Source: an uncultured Elusimicrobia bacterium (GTDB lineage: Bacteria; Elusimicrobiota; Elusimicrobia; Elusimicrobiales; UBA9959). From it: 33,874 nucleotides of DNA. Under the pieces are notes generated by a model that did not search any database, had not been told where the DNA came from, and saw only the letters and a program-made list of their open reading frames with translations. The stretch's first letter is position 1, and the number at the start of each line of letters is the position of its first letter. The stretch is taken from positions 1 through 33,874 of the forward strand of contig CAIXBR010000095.1 in assembly GCA_903917735.1 (NCBI GenBank), written 5' to 3'. This document shows, one piece after another, positions 1-6,089 of this stretch. Position numbers and translations under genes: made by a program.

Positions 1-52
1 AAGCCTCCAACGCCACCCGCAATTTAATTCCGGCTTCAATCTTTTTACGCAT
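1..52 (-). CDS. Partial IS3-type transposase OrfA-like N-terminus (runs off left edge)
   Basis: The minus strand has an ATG at 52 with a strong ribosome site (AAGGAGG, 6 to 7 nt upstream). It reads MRKKIEAGIKLRVALEA before the window ends. The basic start followed by K-x-R/K-VALEA is the usual opening of the helix-turn-helix OrfA subunit of IS3-family transposases, which binds the element ends. A perfect 7-bp inverted repeat, AAACTGG-T-CCAGTTT, lies at 110-124 and might be part of the element terminus. Only 17 residues are visible, so the family call is inference. Any small basic DNA-binding protein would also fit. Confidence 0.4.
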   Translation of the reverse strand, partial: MRKKIEAGIKLRVALEA

Positions 53-139
53 TTTACTGGCCTCCTTAGTGTATTCTACCTTTTCAAAATACACCTTAAG
101 TCAGCCTAAAAACTGGTCCAGTTTTGCCCGACCATTACA

Positions 140-472
140 TTATTCCAGCGGGCAGCCGCATTTCTTGGCCAGCAGCAGTTCTATCTGCCGGCGCGGAGTA
201 TCTATGAACTTGTCCTGCATCGCCAGGCCGGTGGCCAGCCGCCTGTCCAGCGGGCTTTTGTGGCGGTAACCGCGGCGCTCCATCTCGGCCACCAGTAGCC
301 CGTGACGCAGATAAAGCGCCTTAAGGCGGCCGCGCCAGCGCAGCGTTTCCGGATGCCGGGAATAGCCTTTTTTACCCTGCGTCAAGACTACCCAGATACA
401 ATGCAGCTCCCGGTGCTCGCCAAGTAAATGGTTCCGGCACAGCCTGCACGGCTCTATATCCCATATCCTCAT
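140..472 (-). CDS. Pyrimidine dimer DNA glycosylase / endonuclease V-like protein (Pyr_excise family)
   Basis: This 110-residue protein begins MRIWDIEPCRLCRNHLLGEH and continues with TQGKKGYSRHPET, KALYLRHGLLVAEMERRGY and KSPLD. That pattern is typical of the T4 endonuclease V-like family, whose T4 member excises UV-induced pyrimidine dimers and nicks the abasic site. The open frame extends 24 codons further upstream into the lipocalin gene, but I take the ATG at 472 because the family starts with M-R-I/L-W. The C-terminus (LLLAKKCGCPLE) is short, as in small bacterial members. It lies 31 bp downstream of the lipocalin gene on the same strand and may be co-transcribed. Many chromosomal members have no tested activity, so the enzymatic role is by family only. 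Confidence 0.75.
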   Translation of the reverse strand: MRIWDIEPCRLCRNHLLGEHRELHCIWVVLTQGKKGYSRHPETLRWRGRLKALYLRHGLLVAEMERRGYRHKSPLDRRLATGLAMQDKFIDTPRRQIELLLAKKCGCPLE

Positions 473-503
473 ATTAAATCCAGCGGCCTTCGGTCCGGCC
501 GCG

Positions 504-1031
504 TTACCTTCCCGGAATAGCCGCACCGGGGAAAATAAGGGCATCGGTGTTAAAACCGAGCTCCCTGGCCCTGGCCGACAGGCGCTTGACTATATCCGGA
601 GCCAGTTCAGGCGTACGGGCCAGTATCCAAAGGTATTTTGTGGACGGGCCCGCCACAAGCGCGTAATTATAACCTTCACGGTCCAGCTCCACTATATTGT
701 AGCCCCCGTAGAAAGGCCCGAAGAAGGACACCTTCAGCTGCCCCACGGACTGCGCGCCGGTAAAGTAAGCCCGGCCCACGGCTTCCTTCCATTCGCCGGT
801 TGCGGTTTTATAGCCGCGGTTAACCACCTTAACGCCGCCGTCTTCACGCATAGAGTATTCAGCCGTAACGTTAGTAAGCCCGCGTTCAAAAGAATGGTCC
901 AGCCTGGCAATTTCGTGCCAGGTGCCCAGGTAGCGCGGCAACTCGAAGCCGGTAACCGCCACCAGGCCTTTAGGCGCAGTAGCGCAGCCGCCAAGCAGCA
1001 CCGCCAGCAAAGAGTAAATATATTTTTTCAT
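504..1031 (-). CDS. blc: Outer-membrane lipoprotein lipocalin (Blc-like)
   Basis: This 175-residue protein has a lipoprotein signal with lipobox LGGC (acylated Cys16). The lipocalin signature GTWHEIARLDHSFERG begins at residue 36, where G-x-W is the invariant first motif. It is followed by NVTAEYSMREDGGVKVVNRGY and a conserved late segment YNYALVAGPSTKYLWILART. Bacterial Blc proteins are outer-membrane-anchored lipid or lysophospholipid binders linked to envelope stress. The length matches the family. It sits between an HNH-like gene (7 bp upstream) and the dimer-glycosylase gene (31 bp downstream), all on the minus strand, so the three probably form one transcript. Its presence supports a diderm cell. 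Confidence 0.9.
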   Translation of the reverse strand: MKKYIYSLLAVLLGGCATAPKGLVAVTGFELPRYLGTWHEIARLDHSFERGLTNVTAEYSMREDGGVKVVNRGYKTATGEWKEAVGRAYFTGAQSVGQLKVSFFGPFYGGYNIVELDREGYNYALVAGPSTKYLWILARTPELAPDIVKRLSARARELGFNTDALIFPGAAIPGR

Positions 1032-1038
1032 ACAGTAC

Positions 1039-1455
1039 CTATTCGGCGGCAGCTTCTGCGCCGCCGCCGGGCCGGGAAGCGGATATTTCTATATTGCAGA
1101 GCTTATGCGCCAGCACAAGCTTTTTCATGCAGGCGTCGAACCGCACCTCGTCGCCGGCCCGGCAGCGCTCGCAGTCCGGCACCTCGCGTTTCCTGGCGTG
1201 GCGCTGCGCCGTCTGCTGCCTCACCACTACAGTTCCGGCGAAGGAGCAGTCGTGGTCGTAGGTGGTATGATGAATATCCCCGCCATCGGTTATCTTCTTG
1301 CCGCACCAGGCGCACTCGTCCTGGTCCCTTTGCGCCAGGAAATTCCGCACGTAAGGGTTCTTGGTAATGCGGCGCGCGAACTTCCGCCAGCGGTCCGCGT
1401 CGTGATCCTTTTCGCAATCCAGGGCTTCCCGCGCGGGTATTATTTTAAGATTCAT
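1039..1455 (-). CDS. HNH-endonuclease-like zinc-finger protein
   Basis: This is a 138-residue protein from the ATG at 1455; the longer open frame upstream would run through the divergent promoter region. Visible motifs are C-A-W-C-GKKI, then GDIHHTTYDHDC, then CERC and HKLCN near the C-terminus. Paired CxxC knuckles around a D/G-x-x-H-H core and a terminal H-x-x-C-N resemble the beta-beta-alpha-metal fold of HNH nucleases, although the exact spacing is atypical. It is the first gene of a three-gene minus-strand set with the lipocalin and the dimer glycosylase. A TAGTAT hexamer lies only 7 nt before the ATG, so the transcript may be leaderless; AAGG just before the ATG could instead serve as a weak ribosome site. 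Function is inferred from the motif only. Confidence 0.6.
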   Translation of the reverse strand: MNLKIIPAREALDCEKDHDADRWRKFARRITKNPYVRNFLAQRDQDECAWCGKKITDGGDIHHTTYDHDCSFAGTVVVRQQTAQRHARKREVPDCERCRAGDEVRFDACMKKLVLAHKLCNIEISASRPGGGAEAAAE

Positions 1456-1555
1456 ATGCCTTATACTAGCAATTCCGGCGGCCCCTGTACCCCTAGGTAG
1501 TATTACGGCTGCGCCGCTGCCGCGCCAAGTTGTAAAATATCCGCAGGGGTAAAAT

Positions 1556-2548
1556 ATGAAAAAAATAATACTGATAGCAACGGCATTCAGCGCCGCCTTC
1601 CTGCTTTGTGCCGCCGACAGGGGCGGCAACGACGACAAGCGCGAGGGGAAGACGCGAAAAAAGAACGCTTCGTCATGGACGGGCGGACGCATCTACAAGC
1701 AGCGCAACGTGGCGGTGCCCAGGCCGTACAAGTTCGACAGCCCGGACAAAGTGGTAAACGACAAGCTGCGCCCGGAGGAACCGAAACGTTTTGACACAGG
1801 CGAGGCCATAAAACAGCGGCGCGAAGCTAAGCCGCCCCGCGGGCACACCGCCATAGCGCGCGACGTCGGCCTGGTGCGCGGCATACAGAGCGAACAGCGC
1901 ACAGAAACGCTGCGCAGCCACTACTACTGGCACAATGCCGCCGGCTTGCGCTACGCCCATTATTACGACGCGAACAACATCCATTGGTACGGCTTCTACA
2001 GCGGCCCCACGTTCTACTGGAGCCGCTATTACGCCAACAACTGGTGGTGGTACGACGGCGCTTACTCCCGCTGGGTGTTCTGGTGGGACGGCTACTGGTG
2101 GTGGCAGGGCCCGGGCGGCGCGGCCTTCGTCTACGTGGACAACAACTACTACCCCTACAACATGACTTCGGGCGGCGTGGTGGTGCAGAAGGCCGAAACC
2201 GAGAACCCGCCTAAATCCCCCCCTCCGCCTGGCGAAGGCAAGAGCTGGGCGAGCCCGGACAAGAGCCGCATGGTAGTCATCCACGGCAACGACTCCCAGG
2301 CTTACCTCTACGACAACTCCGGGGGCAAGCCGGTTTACCTGGCGTACCTGGGGAAAGACATAGTCAACATCCGGTTCTCGCAGGACAAACCGGCCCAGAT
2401 CCTTGCGGACTTCAAGGACGGCGCCTTCGCGCTTTACGACATGGACGGCAAACCCAAGGACACCCCCGACTCCAAGCCGCCCCAGGCCGCCCAGCCTCCG
2501 GCGCCGGAATCCGTACCCCCGCTGCCCACCTCGGCACCCGGGAAGTAA
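1556..2548 (+). CDS. Secreted protein rich in Trp/Tyr, function unknown
   Basis: This 330-residue protein has an N-terminal signal peptide (MKKIILIATAFSAAFLLCAA). A basic, charged region follows (residues about 20-115). Residues about 118-200 are extraordinarily aromatic, with clusters such as WYGFY, FYWSRYY, NWWWYDG, WVFWWDGYWWWQGPGG and NNYYPYN. A beta-rich stretch (about 235-305) contains SRMVVIHGNDSQAYLYDNSG and repeats of the form G-A-F-A-L-Y-D. The C-terminus is Pro/Ala-rich and low in complexity. AGGGG precedes the ATG by 7 nt. A terminator follows at 2561-2593, so the gene is monocistronic. I do not recognise a named family. The aromatic block could be a surface, carbohydrate-binding or structural module, but that is speculation. 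Confidence 0.75.
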   Translation: MKKIILIATAFSAAFLLCAADRGGNDDKREGKTRKKNASSWTGGRIYKQRNVAVPRPYKFDSPDKVVNDKLRPEEPKRFDTGEAIKQRREAKPPRGHTAIARDVGLVRGIQSEQRTETLRSHYYWHNAAGLRYAHYYDANNIHWYGFYSGPTFYWSRYYANNWWWYDGAYSRWVFWWDGYWWWQGPGGAAFVYVDNNYYPYNMTSGGVVVQKAETENPPKSPPPPGEGKSWASPDKSRMVVIHGNDSQAYLYDNSGGKPVYLAYLGKDIVNIRFSQDKPAQILADFKDGAFALYDMDGKPKDTPDSKPPQAAQPPAPESVPPLPTSAPGK

Positions 2549-2560
2549 ACTGAAGAAAAG

Positions 2561-2593
2561 AAAATGGCGGCCAAGAAGGCCGCTCTTTTTTTT
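2561..2593 (+). terminator. Rho-independent terminator
   Basis: Stem GCGGCC (2567-2572), loop AAGAA and stem GGCCGC (2578-2583) are followed by an eight-T run. It lies 12 bp after the stop of the aromatic-rich secreted protein. Confidence 0.85.
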
Positions 2594-2633
2594 GCAGCTG
2601 CGGCCCAAGGCTGGGCCCCTGGTTAAGGCTTTC

Positions 2634-3149
2634 TCAGGGATTTTTAAAACTATTGCGGAGGCCGTCCACTACGGCTTTCTTCAGGTTGCGGCGCAGGAAC
2701 TGTGTTACTATCACGCCCGCTGAACCGCTAAGGGCGAAGGCGTCGTCCACCGGGCCGGGGATATTTATGGGCAGCATTTCGTAAAGGAAAACCATCGCCG
2801 GGTACACCAGCCAGCCCTTGCCCAGTTGCCAGCGCTTGGACACCGCCATGCAGATGCCCAACAGCAGCGCGGCGCCTATAAAGGCCGGCGCGGAGAACAG
2901 GCTGGCCCCAAAGCTGAACGGCGCCAGCGCCAGGCTCCACAGCACCGCGAACACCGCCGGCAGCGCCGCGTCCAGGTAGCTGTAGGCTTTAATATAGAAC
3001 AGGCTCACCACCGCCGCCAGGAAGAACCCGCTGAAGATAACAGCCCCGGCCAGCAGCCCGGCCCGCAGGTCCTTGGCCGCCCAGCCAATAATAAAGGCCA
3101 GCAGCGTAAAAAGGAAAGACAAAGCGCCTATAGCTAAACTACGGAACAT
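2634..3149 (-). CDS. Integral membrane protein, unknown function
   Basis: This 171-residue protein has four to five predicted hydrophobic segments (about residues 5-25, 28-53, 58-80, 83-103 and 110-125). Its soluble C-terminus contains YEMLPINIPGPVDDAFAL and ends in a basic helix (RRNLKKAVVDGLRN). The L-P-I-N-I-P-G-x-x-D-D-x-x-x-L stretch is reminiscent of the DUF1232/YkvA motif (P-x-D-x-I-P-D), but the match is too loose for a firm assignment. The ATG at 3149 is preceded by GGAGGTGAGG, a strong ribosome site. Its stop faces the converging secreted-protein gene across a terminator. It probably stands alone. Confidence 0.65.
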   Translation of the reverse strand: MFRSLAIGALSFLFTLLAFIIGWAAKDLRAGLLAGAVIFSGFFLAAVVSLFYIKAYSYLDAALPAVFAVLWSLALAPFSFGASLFSAPAFIGAALLLGICMAVSKRWQLGKGWLVYPAMVFLYEMLPINIPGPVDDAFALSGSAGVIVTQFLRRNLKKAVVDGLRNSFKNP

Positions 3150-3225
3150 AAATTATCACCTCACCTCCATTCTAATATAATCGGAATCCGATTTAACTCT
3201 ATCGAATTTGATAGGCTTGCTTATT

Positions 3226-3488
3226 TCACCCCGTTTTCTTAATTCTGGCGAGTCCGCCGCAATTAGTTTCCTTTAGTTTCCCTTCTGCGAAGACGTTGTT
3301 TATGTGCTTGCTTATCACACTTCTTTCTGTTTTAAAGAGTTCCGCTATCTGCTTTTGAGTCAGCCAAACAGTTTCTTTTTCAAACTGCACTTCGAGCCTA
3401 ACTTTGCTCCCTTTTTCGCTATAAAGTATTACTTTGCTGGTTTTCCCCGGATTGGTTTTATTGATTTTTATACCCCCCCCTTACCCAT
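3226..3488 (-). pseudogene. RhuM-family (virulence RhuM-like) gene fragment with poly-G frameshift
   Basis: Read on the minus strand, this stretch encodes KVILYSEKGSKVRLEVQFEK, then ETVWLTQKQIAELFKTERSV and ISKHINNVFAEGKL. That is the N-terminal DNA-binding-like domain of RhuM-type proteins (E-T-V-W-L-T-Q-x-Q-[IM]-A-E-L-F). The only ATG (3488) is out of frame with it: a run of eight G (C at 3473-3480 on the plus strand) separates the two, and one more G would restore an open frame. The protein then stops at 3226, about 80 residues in, where family members normally run to about 300. It is therefore a truncated and frameshifted remnant; the G-run could also be a sequencing error or a phase-variable tract. 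No other frame here carries a recognisable product. Confidence 0.7.
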
Positions 3489-3527
3489 AAATAGCCTAGC
3501 AGGCGAACCCGATATGATTATCGGGGT
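3489..3527 (-). repeat. Hairpin repeat, copy R1 (upstream of RhuM fragment)
   Basis: The plus strand reads AAATAGC-CTAGCAGGCGA followed by hairpin CCCGATA-TGAT-TATCGGG (3508-3525). The same arrangement, AAATAGCnTAGCAGnnGA plus a C/G hairpin, recurs at 5169-5210 and 32730-32771. Each copy is immediately upstream of a minus-strand accessory gene. Here it abuts the ATG directly. Confidence 0.7.
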
Positions 3528-3558
3528 GATTTAGGGATTTATTTGTGTGGTTCGATTC

Positions 3559-3582
3559 AAAGGGGTCGAATTCGGCCCCTTT
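3559..3582. repeat. Near-perfect 24-nt palindrome, REP-like hairpin
   Basis: AAAGGGGTCGAA-TTCGGCCCCTTT folds into a 12-bp hairpin with one T:G wobble. It is not followed by a T-tract on either strand, so it is not a typical terminator. The left arm resembles AAAGGGTCGAGTC at 32144, beside another decayed accessory gene. Confidence 0.55.
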
Positions 3583-3835
3583 GTTAGCCGCCGACGCAGT
3601 TGGCTTCTAGCAATTCGGCGGGCATAGAGTGGTACAACTACCAGACTATGGAGATGGGGCGTTCTCCGGTGTAGCTGACCTCGAACCGCAGCCAAGCTGT
3701 TGAAGAAAAACGGGAAGGCTTACCGCAACCTAGAGCAAATCCTCACTGTCCAAGTCGTAATCTATTTCGGCAAGCACTTAGTTTCTTTTTGCTCCAGAAG
3801 GTCCGTCTATAATTCTAAATTGGCAACCCAGCTGG
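3583..3835. other. Non-coding stretch without recognisable gene
   Basis: This segment between the RhuM fragment and the DUF3800 remnant has lower GC than its surroundings. No open frame on either strand matches a family I know. It looks like decayed accessory DNA. Confidence 0.5.
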
Positions 3836-4390
3836 TTATTTCAACTGATACTTGGTGTTCCTATGCGCGCCTTCAACCAGCACTATCCCCGCCTTTACAA
3901 GCGGTTTCAGGGCATAGTGCGCCCCCGGCACGGTTAAGCGCAGCGCGCGGGCTATTTCCCGTATTCCTGGTCTGGTTTTGCTTTTATCCCCGGTCAAGAT
4001 CACCCTTAAGCAGCTATCTTCAAAACTCACCCTATCCAACACCAGCCTAGAGATATAGTTGTATATCCTGTCCCTGTCCTGCACAAAGGACGAAAAAACG
4101 CGCTGTTTATTGAGCGTCATGGCGTATATCTTAAAATCTGTTTTTTCTGTTTTTCTGTAAAAGCACTTTTTTACGCCTATTTCGACTCCGCTACCCTTTA
4201 ATTCGTCAGACTCCGTACCGCGCAGGGCCATTAATTTCCTTCGCAGCGTAAGTTTTACTGCGGTTGAAACGGCATGGTTCTATTCATTCCCCTTTACGGC
4301 CAAAACAGTGGCTGTGAAATCCCGGCTTGGCTTCCTGTTTACGAAATTAAAACCCAAATCGCCGCTTTCGTCCAGGTAGAGATAAAGCAT
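3836..4390 (-). pseudogene. DUF3800 gene with in-frame amber stop, fused to a winged-helix fragment
   Basis: From an ATG at 4390 the minus strand encodes MLYLYLDESGDLGFNFVNRK and PSRDFTATVLAVKGNE. That is the diagnostic start of DUF3800 proteins (Y-L-D-E-S-G-D-x-G, predicted metal-dependent nuclease-like fold). Codon 37 is TAG (4280-4282). The same frame then continues with more DUF3800 sequence (VKKCFYRKTEKTDFKIYAMT, IYNYISRLVLDRV) to about residue 140. There it turns into REIARALRLTVPGAHYALKP and HRNTKYQLK, a winged-helix DNA-binding segment of the kind found with small nucleotidyltransferases. The natural C-terminal half of DUF3800 is missing. An internal ATG at 4231 could express the second part alone. 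The start lies 14 bp after the DUF559 gene, suggesting a former operon. Confidence 0.75.
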
Positions 4391-4404
4391 AAGCCCCCCC
4401 TCAC

Positions 4405-5160
4405 CTAGCCTTTCAGCCCGCCGTAAAATGCGATGGCGGTATTTATTTCGCCGATACATACTTCCGCGTTATTGAACACCTCGTGCTCGCCGAACCGGAG
4501 GGTGGTCCAGCCGTGGTGCTTCAGCCATTTGTCCCTGTAAGCGTCTTTGGCGCGCTGCCCGGGCTGGGAATGAAAGCGATGCCCGTCGCATTCGATATCG
4601 AGTTTCCCACTTTTGCAGAACAGCGCGAAATCCAGCCGGTATTTCACCCTGCCGCCGCGCAGGACCACATGCTCCCGGCGGAAAGTGAACCCGGCGGCCC
4701 TCAGCACGGCGCACATCAGGTTTTCAACCGCTACCACACCGAAGATCCCCAGGATATCCCCCGCTTCTGCAAGGCGGCTCAACGGCGCGTAGCCGAAGAC
4801 CACCCTGCTGCCGCTGGTATTAAGGATAGCCCTGGGAAGTTTGATCAGCGGGCCCAGGTTATATAGCAGGTAAGGCTGCTTTGCCGCCGGATGCCCGAGC
4901 TCTCCGGGGAGGATGTCTAGCCTGCGCGCGACGCAGCAGCCAGCCACTTCGGCGTAATATTCTATACGTTTGCCGCAGGGCTTGAAGCAGGCCGGCTGGT
5001 AGAAGGCTATGTGCGTGAACTTGTGTTTAGGCGCTTTCTTAAGCGGTATCCTGTACCAGTGGTCCTGCGCCGCAATGCCCAGGTCGCGCGGTGCCCTTAG
5101 CACCGCTATCAGGGCGGTTCCTTTTGAACAGGATTTATTTAAAGCGGCAGTTCTTCTCAT
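4405..5160 (-). CDS. DUF559-type PD-(D/E)XK endonuclease-domain protein
   Basis: This 251-residue protein runs from the ATG at 5160; the upstream ATG at 5211 lies inside a repeat and is less likely. The N-terminal part contains VLRAPRDLGIAAQDHWYRIP, KFTHIAFYQPACF and RIEYYAEV, a conserved region of unknown role that accompanies this nuclease domain. The C-terminal third carries KYRLDFALFCKSGKLDIECD, then GHRFHS, and later DKWLKHHGWTTLRFGEHEVF. That is the Vsr/DUF559 fold with catalytic D...E-x-D. Such proteins are predicted DNA endonucleases, often near defence or mobile genes. It heads a decaying accessory cluster with DUF3800 downstream and has hairpin repeat R2 just upstream. No key residue appears lost, so it may be intact. 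Confidence 0.75.
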   Translation of the reverse strand: MRRTAALNKSCSKGTALIAVLRAPRDLGIAAQDHWYRIPLKKAPKHKFTHIAFYQPACFKPCGKRIEYYAEVAGCCVARRLDILPGELGHPAAKQPYLLYNLGPLIKLPRAILNTSGSRVVFGYAPLSRLAEAGDILGIFGVVAVENLMCAVLRAAGFTFRREHVVLRGGRVKYRLDFALFCKSGKLDIECDGHRFHSQPGQRAKDAYRDKWLKHHGWTTLRFGEHEVFNNAEVCIGEINTAIAFYGGLKG

Positions 5161-5168
5161 AACGGTAT

Positions 5169-5210
5169 AAATAGCATAGCAGAGGACCCCGACAGCGTAT
5201 TGTCGGGGCA
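5169..5210 (-). repeat. Hairpin repeat, copy R2 (upstream of DUF559 gene)
   Basis: AAATAGCATAGCAGAGGA is followed by a perfect 8-bp hairpin CCCCGACA-GCGTAT-TGTCGGGG (5187-5208). It matches R3 at 32730-32771 almost base for base and R1 at 3489-3527 more loosely. It begins 8 nt before the DUF559 start codon. On the minus strand, TGCTATGCTATTTATA between hairpin and gene could supply a -10 element. Confidence 0.75.
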
Positions 5211-5259
5211 AAAAGAAAACCCGGCCGGGACGCGCGTTTTTGCGGTGCCGGCCGGGGTT
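5211..5259 (-). terminator. Rho-independent terminator for the minus-strand secreted-protein operon
   Basis: A long GC stem, AACCCGGCCGG (5218-5228) with CCGGCCGGGGTT (5248-5259), is followed on the minus strand by TTTTCTTTTT. It sits 17 bp after the stop at 5277 and just before repeat R2. Confidence 0.85.
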
Positions 5260-5276
5260 AAGCTGAGGGGTATTGC

Positions 5277-6089
5277 TTACTTCTGCGGGCGCGGGTAGTG
5301 GATGTTGAACTTGTAGGTTGCGCCGTCTATTTCTAGACCGGCGGCGGCCTGTTCGGCGCTGATGTAGCGGCGGGTGCGGTCGCGCTGGCGGGCAGCGGCT
5401 TTGGCCTCTTCGGCGGTCTTGTAGCGGACGGGGGCGCCTGGGCTAAGCCACAGGCCGTCGTGCTCCAGGTCAGCGTTGTTGTCGGTTTCGGCGCGGTCGG
5501 CTATTATGGCGGTGTAGGGCTTGCCGCCCAGGTCCACCCGGCCCATAAGCTGGGTGTGGCTGCTGTGCGAGAATCCGCGCTGGGCCCACATGTTGGCGTT
5601 AACGAAGAACCACACGTAGAACGGGTCCGTGTAGGGGGCGTTGTCGGCGAGCATGCGCCAGGGCAGGGCTATCTGGGTGGCGTAGCCCTGGCCGCCCATG
5701 TCGAACTTGCCGACTTTTTTCAGCGGCGGGTCGTTGGTAAGGTCCCCGTCCTGGTCGGCGTCTAAGTACATGGTGATGTCCGTAGGCGAAACAACGTCCA
5801 GCATAAAGTTGAATTTATTATTGGCGCGCGCGCCCAGCGTAAGGTAGCCGTAAAACTGCTCGGCGCCCTTGTAGGCCGGCGTTTTGGTTATGGCTGCCGG
5901 CTTATGGCTTTTAAGCTTGTCCATGATGTCGCTGGCCTTGCAGCCGCGCCAGGTGATATCCACGCAGTATGGGTTGCCCAGACGTATGGGGATGAAGTTC
6001 TTATTGTCTAGCGCCACGTCCACGGTTTGCGCGGCCAGGGCCGCGCGCGCGCACAGCAGCGCCGCCGCCAGCAGTAATAGCTTCTTCAT
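5277..6089 (-). CDS. Secreted protein with EF-hand-like calcium loop, unknown function
   Basis: This 270-residue protein has a signal peptide (MKKLLLLAAALLCARAALAA) with likely cleavage after residue 20. A calcium-loop-like segment, LDADQDGDLTND (D110-D120), follows the EF-hand D-x-D-x-D-G spacing. The rest looks beta-rich, with ITMYLD, IALPWRML, YVWFFVNANMWAQ and YKFNIHYPRP, and lacks a family I can name. Its ATG overlaps the stop of the upstream metallopeptidase-like gene by ATGA. A GGAGGTGGAAA ribosome site precedes it, so translation of the two is probably coupled. A strong terminator follows. I infer a periplasmic or outer-surface role alongside its partner. Confidence 0.75.
   Translation of the reverse strand: MKKLLLLAAALLCARAALAAQTVDVALDNKNFIPIRLGNPYCVDITWRGCKASDIMDKLKSHKPAAITKTPAYKGAEQFYGYLTLGARANNKFNFMLDVVSPTDITMYLDADQDGDLTNDPPLKKVGKFDMGGQGYATQIALPWRMLADNAPYTDPFYVWFFVNANMWAQRGFSHSSHTQLMGRVDLGGKPYTAIIADRAETDNNADLEHDGLWLSPGAPVRYKTAEEAKAAARQRDRTRRYISAEQAAAGLEIDGATYKFNIHYPRPQK

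Noticed and set aside
3489..3527. Hairpin repeats R1 to R3 as Rho-independent terminators
   Set aside because: None is followed by a T-tract on either strand; R2 even lies just beyond a proper terminator.
3304..3534. Plus-strand 76-residue frame
   Set aside because: The opposite strand encodes a recognisable RhuM domain across the same bases, so this is antisense.
3551..3560. GGTTCGATTC resembling a tRNA T-arm
   Set aside because: No acceptor, D-arm or anticodon arm can be folded around it; the following palindrome explains the local structure.
5169..5211. ATG at 5211 as the start of the DUF559 protein
   Set aside because: The extra 17 codons would be translated from the hairpin repeat R2, which also occurs before unrelated genes; the ATG at 5160 is more plausible.
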